DNA of 18,065 bases from the NCBI RefSeq assembly GCF_000003605.2, contig NW_003157676.1:1-18065 (forward strand). Reading direction: 5' to 3'. A program made the position numbers and the translations under genes. Positions 10,294-18,065 of the stretch are shown here, piece after piece; position 1 is the first letter of the stretch; each line of letters begins with the position of its first letter. This DNA is from Saccoglossus kowalevskii (taxonomy: Eukaryota; Hemichordata; Enteropneusta; Harrimaniidae). Below the pieces are notes generated by a model. That model worked only from the letters and a program-made list of their open reading frames with translations. It was not told where the DNA came from and did no database searches.

Positions 10294-11079
10294 AGTAACA
10301 CTGCGTGAATGTTGACAGTGGGAGTGATGGTGGTGGTGTAATCATTACAAGCCTAATAAATGAATAGTAACACTGCGTGAATGTTGACAGTGGAAGTTAT
10401 GGTGATGGTGTAATCATTACAAGTCTAAGGAATCAATAGTAACACTGCTTGAATGAAGATAGTGGAAGTGATGGTGGTGGTGTAATTATTACAAGTCTAA
10501 TGAATTAATAGTAACACTGCTTGAATGATGATAGTGGAAGTGATAGTGGTGGTGTAATTATTACAAGTCTAATGAATTAATAGTAACACTGCTTGAATGA
10601 TGATAGTGGAAGTGATGGTGGTGCTGTAATCATTACAAGTCTAATGAATTAATAGTAACACTGCATGAATGATGATAGTAGAAGTGTTGGCGGTGGTGTA
10701 ATTGTTACAAGTCTAATAAATGAATAGTAACACTGCGTGAATGTTGACAGTGGAAGTTATGGTGATGGTGTAATCATTACAAGTCTAAGGAATTAATAGT
10801 AACATTACGTGAATGGTGACAGTGGAAGTGATGCTGTAATCATTACAAGTCTAATGAATCAATTGTAACACTACGTGAATTGTGACATTGGAATTGACGG
10901 TGGTGGTGTAATTTTTACATATCTGAGGAATTTATAGTACCACTGCGCGAATGGTGACAGTGGAACTGATGGTGATGGTGTAATCATTACAAATCTGAGG
11001 AATTTATAGTAAGACTGTGTGATTGGTGGCAGTGAAAGTGATGGTGTTGGTGTAATCATTTCAATTCTAATGAATCAAT
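10294..11079. repeat. 786-bp higher-order repeat, copy A (N 504 bp + E 282 bp)
   Basis: Seven N units (10294-10797) followed by a complete E block (10798-11079), then directly by a second N+E copy at 11080. E unit 4 ends in aatgaatcaat, the same end as at 413-484, because N follows. Private variants include gatagtagaag near 10679. The 62-codon - strand open stretch of E lies at 10871-11059. 10596-11511 matches 1-916 without length change at offset 10,595, with few substitutions seen by eye. Confidence 0.92.
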
Positions 11080-11865
11080 AGTAACACTGCGTGAATGTTG
11101 ACAGTGGGAGTGATGGTGGTGGTGTAATCATTACAAGCCTAATAAATGAATAGTAACACTGCGTGAATGTTGACAGTGGAAGTTATGGTGATGGTGTAAT
11201 CATTACAAGTCTAAGGAATCAATAGTAACACTGCTTGAATGAAGATAGTGGAAGTGATGGTGGTGGTGTAATTATTACAAGTCTAATGAATTAATAGTAA
11301 CACTGCTTGAATGATGATAGTGGAAGTGATAGTGGTGGTGTAATTATTACAAGTCTAATGAATTAATAGTAACACTGCTTGAATGATGATAGTGGAAATG
11401 ATGGTGGTGCTGTAATCATTACAAGTCTAATGAATTAATAGTAACACTGCATGAATGATGATAGTGGAAGTGTTGGCGGTGGTGTAATTGTTACAAGTCT
11501 AATAAATGAATAGTAACACTGCGTGAATATTGACAGTGGAAGTTATGGTGATGGTGTAATCATTACAAGTCTAAGGAATTAATAGTAACATTACGTGAAT
11601 GGTGACAGTGGAAGTGATGCTGTAATCATTACAAGTCTAATGAATCAATAGTAACACTACGTGAATTGTGACATTGGAATTGACGGTGGTGGTGTAATTT
11701 TTACATATCTGAGGAATTTATAGTACCACTGCGCGAATGGTGACAGTGGAACTGATGGTGATGGTGTAATCATTACAAATCTGAGGAATTTATAGTAAGA
11801 CTGTGTGATTGGTGGCAGTGAAAGTGATGGTGTTGGTGTAATCATTTCAATTCTAATAAATTAAT
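11080..11865. repeat. 786-bp higher-order repeat, copy B (N + E)
   Basis: Immediate tandem copy of the preceding 786 bp, with N at 11080-11583 and E at 11584-11865. Variants seen include ggaaatgatgg near 11397 and gaatattgac near 11527. Here E unit 4 ends aataaattaat and leads into L rather than another N. The E open stretch on the - strand is at 11657-11845. Confidence 0.92.
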
Positions 11866-12080
11866 AGTATACTGCGTGAATGATGACAGTGGAAGTGATG
11901 GTGGTGGTGTAATCATTACAAGTATAATGAATTAATAGTAACACTGCGTGAATGATGACAGTGAAAGTGATGGTGGTGGGGAAATCATTACAAATCCAAT
12001 GAATGAATAGGAACACTGCTTGAATGATGATAGTGGAAGTGATGGTGGTGGTGTGATGATCACAAGTCTAATGAATCAAT
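11866..12080. repeat. L block, copy 2
   Basis: 71+72+72 bp with agtatactg, ggtggggaaatc and aggaacactg markers. The third unit has gtgtgatgatcacaag in place of gtgtaatgatcacaag. This restores a perfect dyad that is imperfect in the other L copies. Confidence 0.91.
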
Positions 12081-13304
12081 AGTAACACTGCGTGAATGGT
12101 GATAGTGGAAGTTATGGTGGTGATGTAATCATTACAAGTATAATGAATTGATAGTAACACTGCTTGAATGAAGATAGTGGAAGTGATGGTGGTGGTGTAA
12201 TCATTACAAGTCTAATGAATTAATAGTAATACTGCTTGAATGATGATAGTGGAAGTTATGGTGGTGGTGTAATCATTACAAGTCTAATGAATCAATAATA
12301 ACACTGCTTGAATGATGATAGTGGAAGTGATGGTGGTGGTGTAATGATCACAAGTCTAATGAATCAATAGTAACACTGCGTGAATGGTGATAGTGGAAGT
12401 TATGGTGGTGATGTAATCATTACAAGTATAATGAATTGATAGTAACACTGCTTGAATGAAGATAGTGGAAGTGATGGTGGTGGTGTAATCATTACAAGTC
12501 TAATGAATTAATAGTAACACTGCTTGAATTATGATAGTGGAAGTTATGGTGGTTGTGTAATCATTACAAGTCTAATGAATCAATAATAACACTGCTTGAA
12601 TGATGATAGTGGAAGTGATGGTGGTGGTGTAATCATTACAAGTCTAATGAATTAATTGTAACACTGCTTGAATAATGATAGTGGAAGAGATGGCGGTGGT
12701 GTAATTATTACAAGTCTAATGAATTAATAGTAATACTGCATGAATGATGATAGTGGAAGTGATGGTGGTGGTGTAATTATTACAAGTCTAATGAATTAAT
12801 AGTAACACTGCTTGAATGATGATAGTGGAAGTGATGGTGGTGGTGTAATCATTACAAGTCTAATGAATTAATTGTAACACTGCTTGAATGATGATAGTGG
12901 AAGAGATGGCGGTGGTGTAATTATTACAAGTCTAATGAATTAATAGTAATACTGCATGAATGATGATAGTGGAAGTGATGGTGGTGGTGTAATTATTACA
13001 AGTCTAATAAATTAATAGTAACACTGCTTGAATGATGATAGTGGAAGTGATGGCGGTGCTGTAATTATTACAAGTCTAATGAATTAATAGTAACATTGCT
13101 TGAATGATGATACTGGAAGTGATGGTGGTGGTGTAATCATTACAAGTCTAATGAATCAATAGCAACACTGCGTGAATGGTGATAGTGGGAGTTATGCTGG
13201 TGCTGTAATTATTACAAGTCTAATGAATCAATAGTAACACTGCGTGAATGGTGACAGTGGAAGTTATGCTGGTGCTGTAATTATTACAAGTCTAATGAAT
13301 CAAT
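12081..13304. repeat. 17 filler units between L and M
   Basis: Seventeen 72-bp units. The gttatggtggtgatg/attgatag and gaaga pair appears twice, at 12081 and at 12369. The second occurrence begins the long match to 917-1852. The section ends with the gcggtgctg, gatactgg and two gttatgctgg units before M. No gene is seen. Confidence 0.86.
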
Positions 13305-13880
13305 AGTAACACTGTGTGAATGTTGACAGTGGGAGTGATGGTGGTGGTGTAATCATTACAAGTCTAATGAATTAATAGTAACACTGCATGAATGATGATA
13401 GTGGAAGTGTTGGCGGTGGTGTAATTGTTACAAGTCTAATGAATTAATAGTAACACTGCATGAATGATGATAGTGGAAGTGTTGGCGGTGGTGTAATTGT
13501 TACAAGTCTAATGAATTAATAGTAACACTGCTTGAATGATGATAGTGGAAGTGATGGTGGTGGTGTAATTATTACAAGTCTAATGAATTAATAGTAACAC
13601 TGCTTGAATGAAGATAGTGGAAGTGATGGTGGTGGTGTAATTATTACAAGTCTAATGAATTAATAGTAACACTGCTTGAATGATGATAGTGGAAGTGATG
13701 GTGGTGGTGAAATCATTACAAGTCTAATGAATTAATAGTAACACTGCTTGAATGATGATAGTGGAAGTTATGGTGGTGGTGTAATCATTACAAGTCTAAT
13801 GAATCAATAATAACACTGCTTGAATGATGATAGTGGAAGTGATGTTGGTGGTGTAATCATTACAAGTCTAATGAATTAAT
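13305..13880. repeat. M module, eight-unit form with a duplicated unit
   Basis: M order with the gcatg/gttggcgg unit present twice, at 13377-13448 and 13449-13520. The two copies are identical over 72 bp as far as I can read. This single-unit gain shifts the offset to the 917-2607 segment from 11,452 to 11,524 bp. Confidence 0.89.
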
Positions 13881-13915
13881 AGTAGCACTAATTATTACAA
13901 GTCTAATGAATCAAT
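13881..13915. repeat. T, 35-bp truncated unit, copy 4
   Basis: The agtagcac/taattattac junction is the same as in the other three copies and follows an ataacac/gatgttgg unit. Confidence 0.93.
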
Positions 13916-14419
13916 AGTAACAATGCGTGAATGGTGATAGTGGAAGTGATGGTGGTAGTGTAATTATTACAAGTCTAATGAATCAATAGCAACACTGCGT
14001 GAATGGTGACAGTGGAAGTGATGGTGGTAGTGTAATCATTACAAGTCTAATGAATCAATAGTAACACTGCGTGAATGTTGACAGTGGAAGTGATGGTGAT
14101 GGTGTAATCATCACAAGTCTAATGAATCAATAGTAACACTGCTTGAATGATGATAGTGGAAGTGATGGTGGTGGTGTAATCATTACAAGTCTAATGAATT
14201 AATAGTAACACTGCTTGAATGATGATAGTGGAAGTTATGGTGGTGGTGTAATCATTACAAATCAAATGAATGAATAGTAACACTGTTTGAATGATGATAG
14301 TGGAAGTGATGGTGGTGGTGTAATCATTACAAGCCTAATGAATCAATAGTAACACTTCGTGAATGGTGACATTGGAAGTGACGGTGCTGGTGTAATTTTT
14401 ACAAGTCTAATGAATCAAT
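13916..14419. repeat. Q module, modified (seven units)
   Basis: It begins caatgcg, agcaacac, then gatggtgatgg with catcac, as in Q. At 14132 a plain cttg unit and a gttatggtgg unit replace the single gatggtgatgg unit, and the second of these ends in caaatcaaatgaatgaat. The gtttg and cttcgtg units of Q then follow. It therefore looks like Q with one extra unit and a converted neighbour. Confidence 0.84.
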
Positions 14420-14493
14420 AGTAACACTGCGTGAATGTTGACAGTGGGAGTGATGGTGGTGGTGTAATCATTACAAGCACATAATAAGTGAAT
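14420..14493. repeat. 74-bp unit with a 2-bp insertion
   Basis: A gggag-type N unit in which gcctaataagtgaat reads gcacataataagtgaat, a net gain of two bases. The aagtgaat ending and the following units match 3115-3330. The insertion is unique in the window. Confidence 0.88.
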
Positions 14494-15213
14494 AGTAACA
14501 CTGCGTGAATGTTGACAGTGGAAGTTATGGTGATGGTGTAATCATTACAAGTCTAAGGAATCAATAGTAACACTGCTTGAATGAAGATAGTGGAAGTGAT
14601 GGTGGTGGTGTAATTATTACTAGTCTAATGAATTAATAGTAACACTGCTTGAATTATGATAGTGGAAGTGATCGTGGTGGTGTAATTATTACAAGTCTAA
14701 TGAATTAATAGTAACACTGCTTGAATGAAGATAGTGGAAGTGATGGTGGTGGTGTAATTATAACAAGTCTAATGAATTAATAGTAACACTGCTTGAATGA
14801 TGATAGTGGAAGTGATGGTGGTGGTGAAATCATTACAAGTCTAATGAATTAATAGTAACACTGCTTGAATGATGATAGTGGAAGTGATGGCGGTGCTGTA
14901 ATTATTACAAGTCTAATGAATTAATAGTAACATTGCTTGAATGATGATACTGGAAGTGATGGTGGTGGTGTAATCATTACAAGTCTAATGAATCAATAGC
15001 AACACTGCGTGAATGGTGATAGTGGGAGTTATGCTGGTGCTGTAATTATTACAAGTCTAATGAATTAATAGTAACACTGCTTGAATGAAGATAGTGGAAG
15101 TGATGGTGGTGGTGTAATTATTACAAGTCTAATGAATTAATAGTAACACTGCTTGAATGATGATAGTGGAAGTGATGGTGGTGGTGTAATCATTTCAATT
15201 CTAATAAATTAAT
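14494..15213. repeat. Ten mixed units ending in a consensus/E hybrid unit
   Basis: It starts with N-like units (gttatggtgatgg, gaaga with ttactagtc, a gatcgtgg unit). It passes through gcggtgctg, gatactgg and gttatgctgg units, then returns to gaaga and consensus units. The last unit (15142-15213) begins as a plain cttg unit but ends catttcaattctaataaattaat-like, the end of E unit 4. Block L follows without an E block. No gene is seen. Confidence 0.83.
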
Positions 15214-15428
15214 AGTATACTGCGTGAATGATGACAGTGGAAGTGATGGTGGTGGTGTAATCATTACAAGTATAATGAATTAATAGTAACACTGCGTGAA
15301 TGATGACAGTGAAAGTGATGGTGGTGGGGAAATCATTACAAATCCAATGAATGAATAGGAACACTGCTTGAATGATGATAGTGGAAGTGATGGTGGTGGT
15401 GTAATGATCACAAGTCTAATGAATCAAT
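15214..15428. repeat. L block, copy 3, without a preceding E
   Basis: 71+72+72 bp, with the same agtatactg, ggtggggaaatc and aggaacactg markers as the other L blocks. The preceding unit supplies only the last third of E unit 4, so E was lost by recombination within that unit. Confidence 0.9.
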
Positions 15429-15716
15429 AGTAACACTGCGTGAATGGTGATAGTGGAAGTTATGGTGGTGATGTAATCATTACAAGTCTAATGAATCAAT
15501 AGTAACACTGCGTGAATGTTGACAGTGGAAGTGATGGTGATGGTGTAATCATTACAAATCAAATGAATGAATAGTAACACTGTTTGAATGATGATAGTGG
15601 ACGTGATGGTGGTGGTGTAATCATTACAAGCCTAATGAATCAATAGTAACACTTCGTGAATGGTGACATTGGAAGTGACGGTGCTGGTGTAATTTTTACA
15701 AGTCTAATGAATCAAT
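15429..15716. repeat. Four units: one gttatggtggtgatg unit and the end of Q
   Basis: The first unit is the one that usually follows L, but it ends in ctaatgaatcaat rather than tataatgaattgat. The next three are the Q units with caaatcaaatgaatgaat, gtttg and cttcgtg/gacattgg. A gtggacgtg variant occurs near 15600. This is a junction between post-L filler and Q. Confidence 0.82.
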
Positions 15717-16502
15717 AGTAACACTGCGTGAATGTTGACAGTGGGAGTGATGGTGGTGGTGTAATCATTACAAGCCTAATAAATGAATAGTAACACTGCG
15801 TGAATGTTGACAGTGGAAGTTATGGTGATGGTGTAATCATTACAAGTCTAAGGAATCAATAGTAACACTGCTTGAATGAAGATAGTGGAAGTGATGGTGG
15901 TGGTGTAATTATTACAAGTCTAATGAATTAATAGTAACACTGCTTGAATGATGATAGTGGAAGTGATAGTGGTGGTGTAATTATTACAAGTCTAATGAAT
16001 TAATAGTAACACTGCTTGAATGATGATAGTGGAAGTGATGGTGGTGCTGTAATCATTACAAGTCTAATGAATTAATAGTAACACTGCATGAATGATGATA
16101 GTGGAAGTATTGGCGGTGGTGTAATTGTTACAAGTCTAATAAATGAATAGTAACACTGCGTGAATGTTGACAGTGGAAGTTATGGTGATGGTGTAATCAT
16201 TACAAGTCTAAGGAATCAATAGTAACATTACGTGAATGGTGACAGTGGAAGTGATGCTGTAATCATTACAAGTCTAATGAATCAATAGTAACACTACGTG
16301 AATTGTGACATTGGAATTGACGGTGGTGGTGTAATTTTTACAATTCTGAGGAATTTATAGTACCACTGCGTGAATGGTGACAGTGGAACTGATGGTGATG
16401 GTGTAATCATTACAAATCTGAGGAATTTATAGTAAGACTGTGTGATTGGTGGCAGTGAAAGTGATGGTGTTGGTGTAATCATTTCAATTCTAATAAATTA
16501 AT
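15717..16502. repeat. 786-bp higher-order repeat, copy C (N + E)
   Basis: N at 15717-16220 and E at 16221-16502, in the same unit order as copies A and B. Variants include gtattggcgg near 16108. In E unit 2, tacaattctgagg replaces tacatatctgagg. The - strand open stretch at 16294-16482 differs by one residue (RIV for RYV) for this reason. E leads into L. Confidence 0.91.
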
Positions 16503-16717
16503 AGTATACTGCGTGAATGATGACAGTGGAAGTGATGGTGGTGGTGTAATCATTACAAGTATAATGAATTAATAGTAACACTGCGTGAATGATGACAGTG
16601 AAAGTGATGGTGGTGGGGAAATCATTACAAATCCAATGAATGAATAGGAACACTGCTTGAATGATGATAGTGGAAGTGATGGTGGTGGTGTAATGATCAC
16701 AAGTCTAATGAATCAAT
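16503..16717. repeat. L block, copy 4
   Basis: 71+72+72 bp following E, at offset 4,637 from the L copy at 11866. The third unit has gtgtaatgatcacaag, the imperfect form of the dyad. Confidence 0.91.
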
Positions 16718-17077
16718 AGTAACACTGCGTGAATGGTGATAGTGGAAGTTATGGTGGTGATGTAATCATTACAAGTATAATGAATTGATAGTAACACTGC
16801 TTGAATGAAGATAGTGGAAGTGATGGTGGTGGTGTAATCATTACAAGTCTAATGAATTAATAGTAATACTGCTTGAATGATGATAGTGGAAGTTATGGTG
16901 GTGGTGTAATCATTACAAGTCTAATGAATCAATAATAACACTGCTTGAATGATGATAGTGGAAGTGATGGTGGTGGTGTAATGATCACAAGTCTAATGAA
17001 TCAATAGTAACACTGCGTGAATGGTGATAGTGGAAGTTATGGTGGTGATGTAATCATTACAAGTATAATGAATTGAT
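16718..17077. repeat. Five filler units after L
   Basis: The unit order matches 12081-12440 at offset 4,637: gttatggtggtgatg, gaaga, a gttatgg unit starting agtaatactgcttg, ataacac with aatgatcac, and gttatggtggtgatg again. No gene is seen. Confidence 0.87.
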
Positions 17078-17653
17078 AGTAACACTGCTTGAATGAAGAT
17101 AGTGGAAGTGATGGTGGTGGTGTAATCATTACAAGTCTAATGAATTAATAGTAACACTGCTTGAATTATGATAGTGGAAGTTATGGTGGTTGTGTAATCA
17201 TTACAAGTCTAATGAATCAATAATAACACTGCTTGAATGATGATAGTGGAAGTGATGGTGGTGGTGTAATCATTACAAGTCTAATGAATTAATTGTAACA
17301 CTGCTTGAATAATGATAGTGGAAGAGATGGCGGTGGTGTAATTATTACAAGTCTAATGAATCAATAATAACACTGCTTGAATGAAGATAGTGGAAGTGAT
17401 GGTGGTGGTGTAATCATTACAAGTCTAATGAATTAATAGTAACACTGCTTGAATTATGATAGTGGAAGTTATGGTGGTTGTGTAATCATTACAAGTCTAA
17501 TGAATCAATAATAACACTGCTTGAATGATGATAGTGGAAGTGATGGTGGTGGTGTAATCATTACAAGTCTAATGAATTAATTGTAACACTGCTTGAATAA
17601 TGATAGTGGAAGAGATGGCGGTGGTGTAATTATTACAAGTCTAATGAATTAAT
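17078..17653. repeat. 288-bp (four-unit) tandem duplication
   Basis: 17078-17365 and 17366-17653 carry the same four units: gaaga, attatgatag with gttatggtggttgtg, ataacac consensus, and aattgtaac with gagatggcgg. The copies differ at the start (agtaac against aataac) and the end (aatcaat against aattaat). That fits a crossover in which the second copy's first unit took its left edge from an ataacac-type junction. Confidence 0.9.
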
Positions 17654-18013
17654 AGTAATACTGCATGAATGATGATAGTGGAAGTGATGGTGGTGGTGTA
17701 ATTATTACAAGTCTAATGAATTAATAGTAACACTGCTTGAATGATGATAGTGGAAGTTATGGTGGTGGTGTAATCATTACAAGTCTAATGAATTAATTGT
17801 AACACTGCTTGAATGATGATAGTGGAAGAGATGGCGGTGGTGTAATTATTACAAGTCTAATGAATTAATAGTAATACTGCATGAATGATGATAGTGGAAG
17901 TGATGGTGGTGGTGTAATTATTACAAGTCTAATAAATTAATAGTAACACTGCTTGAATGATGATAGTGGAAGTGATGGCGGTGCTGTAATTATTACAAGT
18001 CTAATGAATTAAT
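17654..18013. repeat. Five filler units at the right edge
   Basis: The units are agtaatactgcatg, gttatgg, aattgtaac with gagatggcgg, agtaatactgcatg with aataaattaat, and gcggtgctg. The order matches 1277-1636 and 12729-13088. The gttatgg marker in the second unit follows the 1-kb copy rather than the 12-kb copy. No gene is seen. Confidence 0.86.
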
Positions 18014-18065
18014 AGTAACATTGCTTGAATGATGATACTGGAGTGATGGTGGTGTGTAATCATTA
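18014..18065. repeat. Partial terminal unit with two single-base losses
   Basis: This is the gatactgg unit, cut by the window end. It reads ctggagtgatgg where all homologues read ctggaagtgatgg, and ggtggtgtgtaatc where they read ggtggtggtgtaatc. Two one-base deletions within about 30 bases are unlike the rest of the array, where length changes are almost all multiples of three. Confidence 0.85.

Larger units (their letters stand above)
1..18065. repeat. 72-bp tandem satellite array filling the window
   Basis: Every position can be assigned to a 72-bp unit or a length variant of it. Boundaries are marked by the recurring agtaacactg element, and the unit ends in aattaat or aatcaat. The unit at 4051-4122 represents the commonest form: 24 A, 24 T, 19 G, 5 C. 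Unit positions 18-46 are a GAT/GGT-like G-rich tract. The rest is AT-rich and contains the 13-bp dyad tgtaatNattaca. Neighbouring units differ at a limited set of diagnostic positions (11-13, 19-23, 33, 38, 50 and 69), and these differences are shared between distant copies. No flank of unique sequence is present on either side. The array is most likely eukaryotic satellite or minisatellite DNA of unknown family. No role is shown by the sequence. Confidence 0.97.

Noticed and set aside
1-18065. CRISPR array
   Set aside because: There are repeats at regular spacing, but the whole 72-bp period is repetitive, with no unique spacers between short repeats, and no cas-like genes are present.
1-18065. 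Coding repeat region of a large protein (Asp/Ser/Gly-rich repeats)
   Set aside because: All frames on the + strand carry stops in every consensus unit, including adjacent TAA-TAG-TAA at unit boundaries. The most open - strand frame is also stopped in most units.
1-18065. Telomeric repeat or known CENP-B box
   Set aside because: I saw no short TTAGGG-like telomere run, and no sequence with the spaced TTCG and CGGG elements of a CENP-B box. CpG is scarce overall.
1-18065. tRNA, rRNA or other structured RNA gene
   Set aside because: No tRNA arms, rRNA-like conserved stretches or long self-complementary stems were seen. All sequence is accounted for by the 72-bp unit.

Overview
The whole 18,065-base window is one uninterrupted tandem-repeat (satellite) array. 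No single-copy sequence, credible protein gene, RNA gene or transposon lies inside it. The basic unit is 72 bp, and bases 4051-4122 are a perfect example of the commonest form. I set unit boundaries at the agtaac element. By this count there is a partial unit at 1-58, then 252 complete units or length variants, then a partial unit at 18014-18065. The length variants I found (seven of 66 bp, four of 35 bp, four of 71 bp, one of 75 bp, one of 74 bp) bring the total to exactly 253 unit-equivalents before 18014, so the unit map is internally consistent.

The organism is most likely a eukaryote. Kilobase-scale arrays with nested higher-order repeats, no genes and apparent CpG decay are typical of eukaryotic satellite DNA. 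I do not recognise the family and cannot name a species. The reference unit is 33% G+C and strongly strand-asymmetric: 19 G against 5 C on the + strand.

Diagnostic unit variants recur in fixed orders, giving named modules. M is seven units. T is a 35-bp truncated unit that always follows M. Q is five or six units that follow T. N is seven units (504 bp). E is a four-unit, 282-bp block of the most divergent units. L is a three-unit, 215-bp block. The order M-T-Q-N-E is seen at 9323-11079 and, with a rearranged E, at 4627-6449. N+E forms a 786-bp higher-order repeat with two adjacent copies (10294-11079 and 11080-11865) and a third at 15717-16502. E+L recurs at 7530, 11584 and 16221, which gives super-periods of 4,054 and 4,637 bp.

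Layout: 1-484 is the end of an N+E copy. 485-916 is six units of N. 917-2826 is filler units, M, T and Q, ending in a chimeric 75-bp unit. 2827-4626 is mixed units. 4627-6449 is M-T-Q-N and a duplicated partial E. 6450-8026 is filler, then E and L. 8027-11079 is filler and M-T-Q-N-E. 11080-12080 is N-E-L. 12081-14493 is filler, M, T and a modified Q, ending at a 74-bp unit. 14494-16717 is mixed units, an orphan L, and N-E-L. 16718-18065 is filler with a 288-bp local duplication and a degraded end.

Nothing here works together as a gene system. The interest lies in the repeat architecture, its recombination junctions, and two features built into nearly every unit: a 13-bp dyad and a GG-rich quadruplex-compatible tract.
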